From contig CALKUR010000075.1 in assembly GCA_937996725.1 (NCBI GenBank), forward strand, positions 1 through 21,783: DNA of 21,783 nucleotides, written 5' to 3'. Position numbers and translations under genes: made by a program. Each line of letters starts with the position of its first letter. Position 1 is the stretch's first letter. The notes below the pieces were generated by a model. That model saw only the letters and a list, made by a program, of their open reading frames with translations, ran no database searches and was not told the origin of the DNA. This stretch comes from an uncultured Dechloromonas sp. Its GTDB lineage: Bacteria; Pseudomonadota; Gammaproteobacteria; Burkholderiales; Rhodocyclaceae. Shown here one piece after another: positions 15,812-21,783 of the stretch.

Positions 15812-16591
15812 CTAAAAGCCAAGCGGCAATGGACCGAACGTCAGAACAAGGACATTCGCAACGATCAAAAATGGGCCAAATGGCAACATCTGCTGCATGT
15901 TTGGCTTAGATCGACCAATCAGCAAGACTCCTGCCACCACGACCAAGGCAACGACTGATGCAATGGTCAGAATAGGAATAATTGATTGCCAACCGACCCA
16001 TGCACCAATGGCAGCTAATAATTTGACGTCGCCACCGCCAAGCCCCTCTTTGTGGCGAATCAACCTAAAGGCGGCATTGAATACCCATGGAACGCAGAAC
16101 CCAAGCACAGCACCCAAAATCGCATCAGCCAATGCCACAGGGCTAATGTGGTAAACGCTGCCAAGAAAACCAATACCGAGCAACGTTAGTGTCAGGCAAT
16201 CTGGCAATAGGAACGTCTCGAGATCAATAAAGAATAATGGAATCAGTAATAGCCCCATGAGCAAATACAAAACAGCGATGGGTGTAAGACCAAAAACATA
16301 CCCAACAACACCGAACCAGATGCCAGTAACAATTTCTACGAATAAATAGCGCGGGTTGATCGGCAAACCACAGCCTCGGCATCGACCACCCTGAGCCAAC
16401 CATGAGAGCACCGGGATATTCTCAGTCCAGGTTAACCGGCGCCCACAGCATGGAGCTGTCGAGCCTGGCCACATGAGAGTCTCCAGAATCGGCATTCCCG
16501 CTTCAACGGCACGTGGCAGTCGATGAATCACCACATTCAGAAAGCTGCCAAATAAGCAGCCAAGAAGCGTTAGAAATAAGGTTTCCATCAT
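15812..16591 (-). CDS. pilD: Prepilin peptidase / N-methyltransferase (PilD family)
   Basis: This 259-residue polytopic aspartyl protease cuts prepilin leaders after Gly and methylates the new N-terminus. The signature GSFLNVVIHRLP (15-26) opens it. Catalytic aspartates are Asp123 (FIDLETFLLPD) and Asp188 (GGGDVKLLAAIGAW). Several membrane helices follow. In the cytoplasmic cysteine loop the second pair is normal (C71RGC74), but the first is APCC (46-49) instead of CPxC, so one of the four usual zinc ligands is displaced. ATG at 16591 has GAGGA 6 bases upstream. It lies 18 bases before pilT and 9 bases after the minor pilin. Its substrates are presumably the six pilins encoded here. Confidence 0.92.
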   Translation of the reverse strand: MMETLFLTLLGCLFGSFLNVVIHRLPRAVEAGMPILETLMWPGSTAPCCGRRLTWTENIPVLSWLAQGGRCRGCGLPINPRYLFVEIVTGIWFGVVGYVFGLTPIAVLYLLMGLLLIPLFFIDLETFLLPDCLTLTLLGIGFLGSVYHISPVALADAILGAVLGFCVPWVFNAAFRLIRHKEGLGGGDVKLLAAIGAWVGWQSIIPILTIASVVALVVVAGVLLIGRSKPNMQQMLPFGPFLIVANVLVLTFGPLPLGF

Positions 16592-16600
16592 GGATTTTCC

Positions 16601-17050
16601 TCAGAACCCCGCTTTAATGTTCTGCTGATCAATCGAATACACAACATTCATATTGCTGCGCGACTGCGCGTATACCGTGTAATCGTTGGAATTCTGTCCT
16701 GTACAGCTCCCAGTCGATCCAACAGTTCCCGGAAGAATATAAAAGTAGAAATCATTAGCCAGGCCTGTTTTAATCGGTCCGGAACCAGGATTAGCGGAAC
16801 TAAAAAGCACCTGGTTAATCACCGAGGTATAGTCACCCTTACCAGCTGTTACCAGGTAGCAGTAGTTTTCGGCGTAGTAGTTTTTCTGCATCAGATAGAT
16901 TGATTTCAAAGTGTTCTGTGCATCAACCGCCCGAGCGGCACTAATGTTGCTCAGGAGCATTGGCGTACCAATGGCCGCCAGAATCCCCAGAATTGCGACC
17001 GTGACGACAACTTCCATCAGAGTCAGTCCGGCTTGTGTCGTAAAGCGCAT
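16601..17050 (-). CDS. PilE-like minor pilin
   Basis: This 149-residue type IVa pilin-like protein has leader MRFTTQAG and mature start LTLMEVVVTVAILGILAAIG with Glu5. The helix continues to QNTLKSIYLMQKNYYAENYCYL, as in PilE/ComE-type minor pilins, with cysteines at NYCYL and GSCTG and a C-terminal YTVYAQS segment. ATG at 17050 has GGAG (17062-17059) 8 bases upstream; a GTG at 17074 lies in a hairpin loop and has no ribosome site. It follows the major pilin by 45 bases, and its ribosome site is part of a strong hairpin, so it is probably made at a much lower level than the major pilin. Confidence 0.85.
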   Translation of the reverse strand: MRFTTQAGLTLMEVVVTVAILGILAAIGTPMLLSNISAARAVDAQNTLKSIYLMQKNYYAENYCYLVTAGKGDYTSVINQVLFSSANPGSGPIKTGLANDFYFYILPGTVGSTGSCTGQNSNDYTVYAQSRSNMNVVYSIDQQNIKAGF

Positions 17051-17057
17051 GAGGTAT

Positions 17058-17087
17058 GCTCCGGACAACCTCACGACTGCCCGGAGC
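17058..17087 (-). promoter_or_regulatory. Intergenic hairpin burying the ribosome site of the minor pilin gene
   Basis: On the minus strand a 13-bp stem can form (seven Watson-Crick pairs GCTCCGG/CCGGAGC at the base, then six pairs including three G-U) closed by a GUGA tetraloop of GNRA type. It starts 8 bases after the major pilin stop. No U run follows, so it is not a classical terminator. The GGAG at 17062-17059, the ribosome site for the next gene, is inside the 3' arm. It could both protect the pilin mRNA 3' end and lower downstream translation. Confidence 0.65.
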
Positions 17088-17095
17088 TCTTGAGC

Positions 17096-17632
17096 TTACT
17101 GCAGCGAAATACAGACTGGAGCGGGCGTTGTTGAACCTGAGGTCCCTGTGAACGGATACACCGTTGGCGAACCGGCATCTTCAATCACCGTCGAAATCGC
17201 CAAGCCACCGACACAGGAGGAATCAGAGGTGTTTATGAAGAAACGACCATCATTGGTTGCCGAAGCAGATGCGGCACCTGATTGGGCAGGAGTCTGGTCA
17301 GCTGGCTTGTACGGGTTTTTAATCGTTGCGGTCGCGTAGGTCACAAAATAAGACGCATAGTTCGCGGCCGTCTGACTACCATCACAATTGACGGTCCCAT
17401 AGGCTGACGGCAACGCCTGAACCAAACCGGCACCGCACTTGGTAATTTCGCCCGACATATACGTCTTGAGCGAGTCAAAGTTTTGCTTAGTTGCCGATAC
17501 CTTTGCCGAGCTCTGGTATCCGGAATACATTGGAATACCAATCGCCGTCAAAATACCGATAATAGCGATCACCACCAACAATTCAACGAGCGTAAAGCCC
17601 GACTGCTTGTTGTACTTAGGTTTTTTGAACAT
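17096..17632 (-). CDS. pilA: Major type IV pilin (PilA/PilE)
   Basis: This 178-residue prepilin has a basic 12-residue leader [12 protein letters not shown], then [20 protein letters not shown] with Phe1 and Glu5, and the long N-terminal helix continuing to [19 protein letters not shown]. Two cysteines near the C-terminus (SSC, and PVC five residues from the end) can form the D-region disulfide loop; two more (TKCG, VNCDG) lie earlier. An excellent ribosome site (AAAGGGG, about 9 bases upstream) and a 146-base leader region set it apart from its tightly packed neighbours, which fits a highly expressed major subunit. The helix end TKCG resembles that of pilins from several aquatic bacteria, by memory only. 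Major rather than minor status is inferred from the ribosome site, position and canonical pilin layout. Confidence 0.88.
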   Translation of the reverse strand: MFKKPKYNKQSGFTLVELLVVIAIIGILTAIGIPMYSGYQSSAKVSATKQNFDSLKTYMSGEITKCGAGLVQALPSAYGTVNCDGSQTAANYASYFVTYATATIKNPYKPADQTPAQSGAASASATNDGRFFINTSDSSCVGGLAISTVIEDAGSPTVYPFTGTSGSTTPAPVCISLQ

Positions 17633-17659
17633 TTCGCGTCCCCTTTGAAAATTCAGAAT

Positions 17660-17671
17660 GCACCGAAGTGC
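17660..17671 (-). promoter_or_regulatory. Small UUCG-tetraloop hairpin in the major pilin leader
   Basis: On the minus strand GCAC-TTCG-GTGC forms a 4-bp stem with a C(UUCG)G tetraloop, an unusually stable small RNA fold, 27 bases before the pilin ATG. It could stabilise the mRNA 5' region. It is short, so chance is possible. No convincing sigma-70 or sigma-54 promoter was found in the 146-base gap around it. Confidence 0.35.
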
Positions 17672-17778
17672 CGTACTGTTATTTTGTCTAGGGGGCGGCT
17701 TTATTGAATAGTGCCTGTCTACTAAATTAAGCAGATAAGTCCGCAGGGGCGATTACTCTTATTACCTATCGTTTGGCC

Positions 17779-18231
17779 TCACCGTGCCAATTCCTTCTGT
17801 AGGAGGTTGATATTGCCCTGGTGTAGAGATTGCTTTTGCTGCAGATTAATCTGCTCCTTAACCAGCTCCGGCGTCTTCGTCGGCATGGTGTTGATCTCAC
17901 GGATTCGCGCATTGACGGTATTCAGCCGGGATTGCTCCAGGTCTAATTCTTCCTGGATGACCCGCTTTCGCTCGACAGCTGCTGTTTCATAAGTGGTTTT
18001 GGGCTTTTCGGGAGCCATTGCATCCGTCACCAGGTCAGATTTGGGTTTAGCTGCGGCGGTTTTTTTTGATCCACTGGGTGGTAAAACCATTTTGACGCAA
18101 CCACTCCCTTTTTCTACATTCGACAGTGTTACGGTGTCAGACGGTCCTGGGCACTTATACACTTCGGCCAGCGCCGTCTGCGCAATCAAAAGCCCAATCG
18201 TACCAATAATGGCATATTTGATTCTATGCAT
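17779..18231 (-). CDS. Exported DUF4124-like coiled-coil protein
   Basis: This protein has 150 residues. A signal peptide (1-22, ends AQTALA) is followed by EVYKCPGPSDTVTLSN...GC, which resembles the short DUF4124 fold found in small envelope proteins, then a Lys/Pro/Ala linker (50-80) and a coiled coil (about 82-148, rich in Glu, Gln, Leu). ATG at 18231 is chosen since GGA lies 6 bases before it; ATG at 18237, two codons upstream, has none in range. It begins 11 bases after the pilY1 stop and precedes the major pilin by 146 bases, so it is likely co-transcribed with pilY1. Small DUF4124-type proteins are sometimes found beside pilY1 in other T4P loci, but no function is established that I can cite. 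A role as a periplasmic helper for PilY1 is a guess. Confidence 0.75.
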   Translation of the reverse strand: MHRIKYAIIGTIGLLIAQTALAEVYKCPGPSDTVTLSNVEKGSGCVKMVLPPSGSKKTAAAKPKSDLVTDAMAPEKPKTTYETAAVERKRVIQEELDLEQSRLNTVNARIREINTMPTKTPELVKEQINLQQKQSLHQGNINLLQKELAR

Positions 18232-18242
18232 CGTCATTCCGA

Positions 18243-21200
18243 TCAATGGGCACGTTTTTCGCGCCACGATTTAAATTGAATTTTTCCGCCTGGCATAGCA
18301 GCACTTGATGTTAACTTGGCCACATTGTCCCGACCACTGGGCAAAGACTGCCCCGGCGGGATATTACTGACACCCACATAGATGTTTCCCTTGGCATCTA
18401 TCACCGGCTCCGTAGCCATTCCATATCCCAAATACCCTGTGGTATTACCCACCGTGCAGCTAGGACCGACCTCAATCAGATATGACTTGCCGTAACAAGG
18501 ACACGAGGTCACATCCGGTTGATAGGCCGTAAAGTAGACCATGTTGTTGTAAACCCCTGCCCGGCCAATGATTTTCTCGTAATCTGGAGTCACCCCAGTT
18601 TTGGCACCCACGTTAGCGTACCAAGAATTACTTACCGTACAGGTATTTGAACTATTATCCACATTGGTGAAACCATTAGCGACCGTCTGATTTGGCGCAC
18701 TGACGCCTGACCCCGGAAAATCCGGATCAGCTACTCCATAAATGCGGTTATTGATAGTTGACACCTCACGCTGCAACCGCGTTTTATCACCCGTACCGAA
18801 GTAATTAAATAGACGGCTAACGTTCAGGCTAGCAATCTGGCCACTAACAATGGTCGTTCCCAGCTGGTTATAACCCATCCGGTCATTAGCCAAGGTCCCC
18901 TGGCTACCAAACATCTGTTTTAGACCAAATAGGGTTGCGTTGTCGGCCGTGAGGACACTTTTAGTGAGATTCATCTTCCACAGCTTGCCTTGAAGATCAG
19001 TGAAATAGACGATGCCGCCATAGTAGTTGGCAATGCTGGTACCGTCTCCGGTCACCACTGTTAAATCCGCCGTGACCCCGTTCGGAATATCGCTACTGGT
19101 ATCACTACCAACCTGCGTCAGATTTAACACGTGGCCACCTGTGCTGCCCAACACCATACTTCCCTGAGCACCACAAGAGGCTGTCGTCTGCATACTATCG
19201 GGTTCAAATTCGAGCGTGTACACATAAGAGCCGAAACTACTGGCCGATGTCTGCCCAGTGCTCGAGGCACCACCCGCAAAGCCACCACCAAATACTGCCA
19301 CCCAACGTTGGCTAGTCGCGCCAGCGTTATAGGGCAACAGCATTATGACAGGACGACTCCAGGCACCACCTAGCTTCGAGTAATCAAAATTGGTGCAAGA
19401 CTGACTGTACGCAAAAGTCGATTTTTGACCTGCAGCATCCCAATAGTTGACGACTTTATTCGCCACATCATTGTTAATACTGAACAGATGCTTCGGGGCA
19501 TCCGGGTTGGTGATATCCAGTGCGTAATAACCGTTACCACCCCACCCAAGACCGCCCATAAGCACCGTCTTCCAGACGCCTTCCTTATAGAAATACACGT
19601 CTTTGACTGTGATAGGACCATCCACAGAAAAGATACTGTTGCTTGTGCCTGTGCCAGCTGTAGCGCCTGTCGCACTCATCATATTGCGCAACATCGGCAT
19701 TACTGGCGGTGGAATGAAAGCCCATCGCTCATTGAGCCCAGTATCAAAAGCATGCAGCATCCCATCATTGGCGCCAACATAGATCTGCGTTCTACGTGCA
19801 GCATTAGACTCTACAAATGAGGCATAACCCTTCGTGTACCGAAAATAAGCCTCACTACGACCAAACATACTGGCATCAGAACTCCAGGGCGCGTTCGGAA
19901 CGCCAACCGCAACCATCTCACTATGATAGGTATCACCCAGAACTGATACCCGGGGGGTTGTCGACAATGCGGTATCCTCAAGGTCACTGTTCAGCCCCCT
20001 CACAAAGTTAATCAATGAATTAGTTATTGCGGGAGAAGAGCTACTCGGGCAGTTAAATAAAAGCTGCTCAAGCAATGTACTATTAGCGGTTGTGAAGTTG
20101 TTGAGGTCAGCGCCCAATGAGACGCTACCCGCCATGCAGTTTGGATCAAATCCCACCGTCCATATGCTGCGACCGCCATTACTATAAGGGCCATTTTTTG
20201 CCGCACGCGTCATCAACAACGAGGCTGCAGCAATTGGGGGGGCACTAGTAAGATTGCCGGCGGAATCAAGGCTATAGCCCTTAATCTCACCAATCCATTG
20301 TTTGTTGGCTTGGTATTTGAATAAGGCCTGATACAGCATTGAATTCGCAATTGCTGGTGCTGCATAGGTTTGCCAGACGGTCGGATCCGTTTGATTACCA
20401 GCAGGTAGTGAGGTAATTTTTGTCGGTAACACGGGTGCAATTGCCGTGCCGCTGATCCCCTTAAACCCGAAAGCGTAAGCTAACGTAGGATAGTTCGGGT
20501 CATAAGCCATGGAATAGACTGTTGCACCAACTCGTTCCATTGCACCAGGGTTCTGGGGATCGTTTGGGTTCGAGAGAGCAGTCCTTGATCCAGCAGCTCC
20601 ATAGTAAATGTAGAAGGTCACAGAAGAGTTGCAGGGAAGCTTGCCAAACTGAAAATCAAATGATGAACCAGTACCATACTGAGCAGATGCTCCACCAGTT
20701 TGACCTACATAGTCCTGATTTAAGGATGCATTATTCCAAGGCTTACAAGCTATAAATGGGTTGGCTTGCGTATAGGGTGCGCTAATACTTTCCCCACCAT
20801 TGTCACAGTAGCTCCAGATCTTTGGATTGGTTGAACTGTTATATGATGCCTTGACGCCAACAGCATCGACACTGGGATCCAACACGTTTTCAAGAATGTC
20901 CCAGTCCATCATTCGGCGATAACGCACGTCTTGTAGCGTATCGTTTGAAATGTTGGTAATCGTTACCAATCCCTGAAACAAATTTTGATTCGTATCGCCC
21001 GATGTCGGGCCGTACAAATGTGTCACCTCCAGCATAGGGTTGCCTGAAGTATCGTTAATCCAAACAGTTGACTTAATGCTTGTAGGATCAACGACAAAAC
21101 TCTTCACTGTCATGTTTACTACACCGGCACTCTCAATTGAGGCGGAACCCCAAGCCTGAGCCCCACGATTATCCAAGGCACCAGCACCCCAAGATTCCCA

Positions 21201-21530
21201 CTTTTTGCCTTGGCTGGTTGAGTCGTACCAGCCTTTGGCATAGGTACCTGTCGTACCCACCTTTTTGGCACCAGGCCAATAATAGGAAATACCTACTGAG
21301 CCAGAATTTGCTTGGGAAATATTGACGTTTAGGGAATTGGTCGCCGTAGTACCTGCACCATTCGGTGTATTAAGGTTTCCTGTGGGGTTAACCCCAATCA
21401 TGATCGTCTGCTGCGACTGAATTAGAGAATTATGAATAATCCCCCAGGGCGGGAAGCTACTCGCCGGCGCGGCAACACCCCACCAAACAGTCAATATCCC
21501 AACGAGGAATACACGCAAATAGCGAACCAC
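18243..21530 (-). CDS. pilY1: PilY1-like pilus tip adhesin / assembly factor
   Basis: This is a 1095-residue exported protein. The signal peptide covers about 1-24. GTG at 21530 is chosen: GGAG lies 5 bases before it and the basic start MVRYLRV is right for export. The GTG at 21545 has no ribosome site. The C-terminal half (about 525-1085) is the PilY1/Neisseria PilC beta-propeller: VYVGANDGMLHAFDTGLNERW-like start near 583, then GGAWSRPVIMLLPY, GSYVYTLEF, VYFTDLQGKLWKMNL (841-855) and a closing EPVIDAKGNIYVG. The N-terminal half (26-520) is not the von Willebrand A domain of Pseudomonas PilY1; it has a segment LFQGLVTITNISND...DVRYRRMMDWDI that I associate with surface or PEP-CTERM-type proteins. 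No Ca-binding DxDxNxxxD loop is seen before 841. It is the first gene of the cluster and probably the tip protein carried by the minor pilins. Confidence 0.9.
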   Translation of the reverse strand: MVRYLRVFLVGILTVWWGVAAPASSFPPWGIIHNSLIQSQQTIMIGVNPTGNLNTPNGAGTTATNSLNVNISQANSGSVGISYYWPGAKKVGTTGTYAKGWYDSTSQGKKWESWGAGALDNRGAQAWGSASIESAGVVNMTVKSFVVDPTSIKSTVWINDTSGNPMLEVTHLYGPTSGDTNQNLFQGLVTITNISNDTLQDVRYRRMMDWDILENVLDPSVDAVGVKASYNSSTNPKIWSYCDNGGESISAPYTQANPFIACKPWNNASLNQDYVGQTGGASAQYGTGSSFDFQFGKLPCNSSVTFYIYYGAAGSRTALSNPNDPQNPGAMERVGATVYSMAYDPNYPTLAYAFGFKGISGTAIAPVLPTKITSLPAGNQTDPTVWQTYAAPAIANSMLYQALFKYQANKQWIGEIKGYSLDSAGNLTSAPPIAAASLLMTRAAKNGPYSNGGRSIWTVGFDPNCMAGSVSLGADLNNFTTANSTLLEQLLFNCPSSSSPAITNSLINFVRGLNSDLEDTALSTTPRVSVLGDTYHSEMVAVGVPNAPWSSDASMFGRSEAYFRYTKGYASFVESNAARRTQIYVGANDGMLHAFDTGLNERWAFIPPPVMPMLRNMMSATGATAGTGTSNSIFSVDGPITVKDVYFYKEGVWKTVLMGGLGWGGNGYYALDITNPDAPKHLFSINNDVANKVVNYWDAAGQKSTFAYSQSCTNFDYSKLGGAWSRPVIMLLPYNAGATSQRWVAVFGGGFAGGASSTGQTSASSFGSYVYTLEFEPDSMQTTASCGAQGSMVLGSTGGHVLNLTQVGSDTSSDIPNGVTADLTVVTGDGTSIANYYGGIVYFTDLQGKLWKMNLTKSVLTADNATLFGLKQMFGSQGTLANDRMGYNQLGTTIVSGQIASLNVSRLFNYFGTGDKTRLQREVSTINNRIYGVADPDFPGSGVSAPNQTVANGFTNVDNSSNTCTVSNSWYANVGAKTGVTPDYEKIIGRAGVYNNMVYFTAYQPDVTSCPCYGKSYLIEVGPSCTVGNTTGYLGYGMATEPVIDAKGNIYVGVSNIPPGQSLPSGRDNVAKLTSSAAMPGGKIQFKSWREKRAH

Positions 21531-21535
21531 GATCT

Positions 21536-21539
21536 CTCC
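21536..21539 (-). promoter_or_regulatory. Ribosome binding site that sets the GTG start of pilY1
   Basis: GGAG on the minus strand, followed by 5 bases and GTG (21530-21528). It lies downstream of the alternative GTG at 21545, so it argues for the shorter protein. Confidence 0.55.
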
Positions 21540-21558
21540 AAGCACATCGAGTCAGATC

Positions 21559-21564
21559 ATTATG
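21559..21564 (-). promoter_or_regulatory. Possible -10 box upstream of pilY1
   Basis: CATAAT on the minus strand (5 of 6 match to TATAAT) lies 28 bases before the GTG start. No good -35 hexamer is found 16-18 bases upstream (AGCAAA/GCAAAC region), so if used it would need an activator. The palindrome at 21588-21603 would be centred near -44 from the expected start of transcription. Confidence 0.3.
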
Positions 21565-21587
21565 GCCAAATCAGGTATTCGGTTTGC

Positions 21588-21603
21588 TGGTAGATATCTA
21601 CCA
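21588..21603. promoter_or_regulatory. 16-bp perfect palindrome upstream of the pilus cluster, possible operator
   Basis: TGGTAGATATCTACCA is a perfect inverted repeat without spacer, in the non-coding gap between tRNA-Leu and pilY1. Its length and symmetry are what a dimeric regulator would recognise. The regulator is unknown. Confidence 0.45.
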
Positions 21604-21635
21604 TTTCCCACAACTTTTCAAGTTCAACTGGGAAA
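21604..21635. repeat. Imperfect inverted repeat between tRNA-Leu and pilY1
   Basis: Outer arms TTTCCCA (21604-21610) and TGGGAAA (21629-21635) enclose inner arms AACTT (21612-21616) and AAGTT (21620-21624) with a TTC loop. No T run follows on the minus strand, so it is not a standard terminator of the tRNA transcript. It directly abuts the 16-bp palindrome. Together they make a strongly structured 48-base block. Confidence 0.4.
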
Positions 21636-21692
21636 ACGGACCAGGCATCTTAAGAAACAAAGCCCGACAATCCGTACCATCTTATTCTCAGA

Positions 21693-21777
21693 TGGTGCCC
21701 AGGAGAGGACTCGAACCTCCACACCTTACGGCGCCAGAACCTAAATCTGGTGCGTCTACCAATTTCGCCACCTGGGC
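21693..21777 (-). tRNA. tRNA-Leu, anticodon UAG
   Basis: The 85-base minus-strand gene starts GCCCAGG (acceptor arm) and ends CCTGGGC-A-CCA, with CCA encoded. The anticodon arm is CCAGA-TTTAGGT-TCTGG, which puts TAG at 34-36 and reads CUA. It has the long variable arm of class II tRNAs, the T arm GGTTCGAGTCC and discriminator A, all as expected for leucine. Its 3' end faces the pilus cluster, 162 bases from the pilY1 start. Confidence 0.96.
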
Positions 21778-21783
21778 AGCAGC

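Noticed and set aside
17645..17675. Sigma-54-like promoter (CGGCAC...TGCA) upstream of the major pilin
   Set aside because: The gap between the GG and GC elements is 9 bases instead of the strict 10, and the implied start would fall almost on the ribosome site. The sequence is better explained as a UUCG hairpin.
17700..17725. TAGACA as a -35 box for the major pilin gene
   Set aside because: The hexamer 17 bases downstream is CCGCCC, nothing like a -10 box. Other pairings in the gap match only about half of the consensus.
17779..17830. INLLQ near the end of the DUF4124-like protein as a PilM-docking motif
   Set aside because: The protein is exported and the stretch is part of a regular coiled coil, so it cannot meet cytoplasmic PilM. 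The likeness to INLLP is chance.
19425..19820. 131-codon open frame on the plus strand
   Set aside because: It lies wholly antisense to the canonical PilY1 propeller, has Cys/His-rich shadow composition and no ribosome site or family likeness.
1..21783. CRISPR array, insertion sequence or prophage genes
   Set aside because: No regularly spaced direct repeats, transposase, integrase or phage genes were found on either strand.

Overview
The window looks like chromosomal DNA from a Gram-negative proteobacterium. A betaproteobacterium fits best, judging by the style of the pilus proteins and the roughly even base composition, but I cannot name a genus. It is dominated by one long minus-strand gene cluster (about 21.5 kb down to 4.2 kb) that encodes almost a whole type IV pilus (T4P) machine. 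Neither a mobile-element gene nor a CRISPR array was seen.

Left part (1-4182): the tail of an unidentified plus-strand gene; a strong hairpin terminator that can serve both strands; a minus-strand gene for a small secreted cysteine-rich protein; and, divergent from it, a plus-strand two-component pair. The pair is a membrane histidine kinase with an extracytoplasmic sensor, and a response regulator with receiver, two PAS-like domains and a LuxR-type helix-turn-helix. Their reading frames overlap by 4 bases. The regulator ends 6 bases from the end of the convergent pilus cluster.

Pilus cluster, in transcription order from the right: tRNA-Leu(UAG); a 162-base gap with a 16-bp perfect palindrome and a possible -10 box; pilY1-like tip protein; a DUF4124-like coiled-coil exported protein; major pilin; a hairpin that buries the next ribosome binding site; PilE-like minor pilin; prepilin peptidase pilD; retraction ATPase pilT; minor pilins fimT/gspH, pilV, pilW, pilX; a PilM-PilN fusion; a PilO-PilP fusion; a lipidated secretin; assembly ATPase pilB; platform pilC; and a lytic transglycosylase. 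From pilD to the transglycosylase most genes overlap or lie within about 20 bases, so they are probably co-transcribed and translationally coupled.

The most notable point is that the four alignment proteins PilM, PilN, PilO and PilP, usually separate genes, are condensed into two polypeptides. PilM-PilN has the same layout as GspL of type II secretion, and PilO-PilP is a single-pass protein with a PilP/GspC-like domain at its end. Together with a self-lipidated, AMIN-less secretin, its own peptidase, retraction motor and muramidase, this makes a compact, nearly self-contained T4P locus. Its assembly block resembles the msh (MSHA pilus) locus, but with the pilin block moved upstream.
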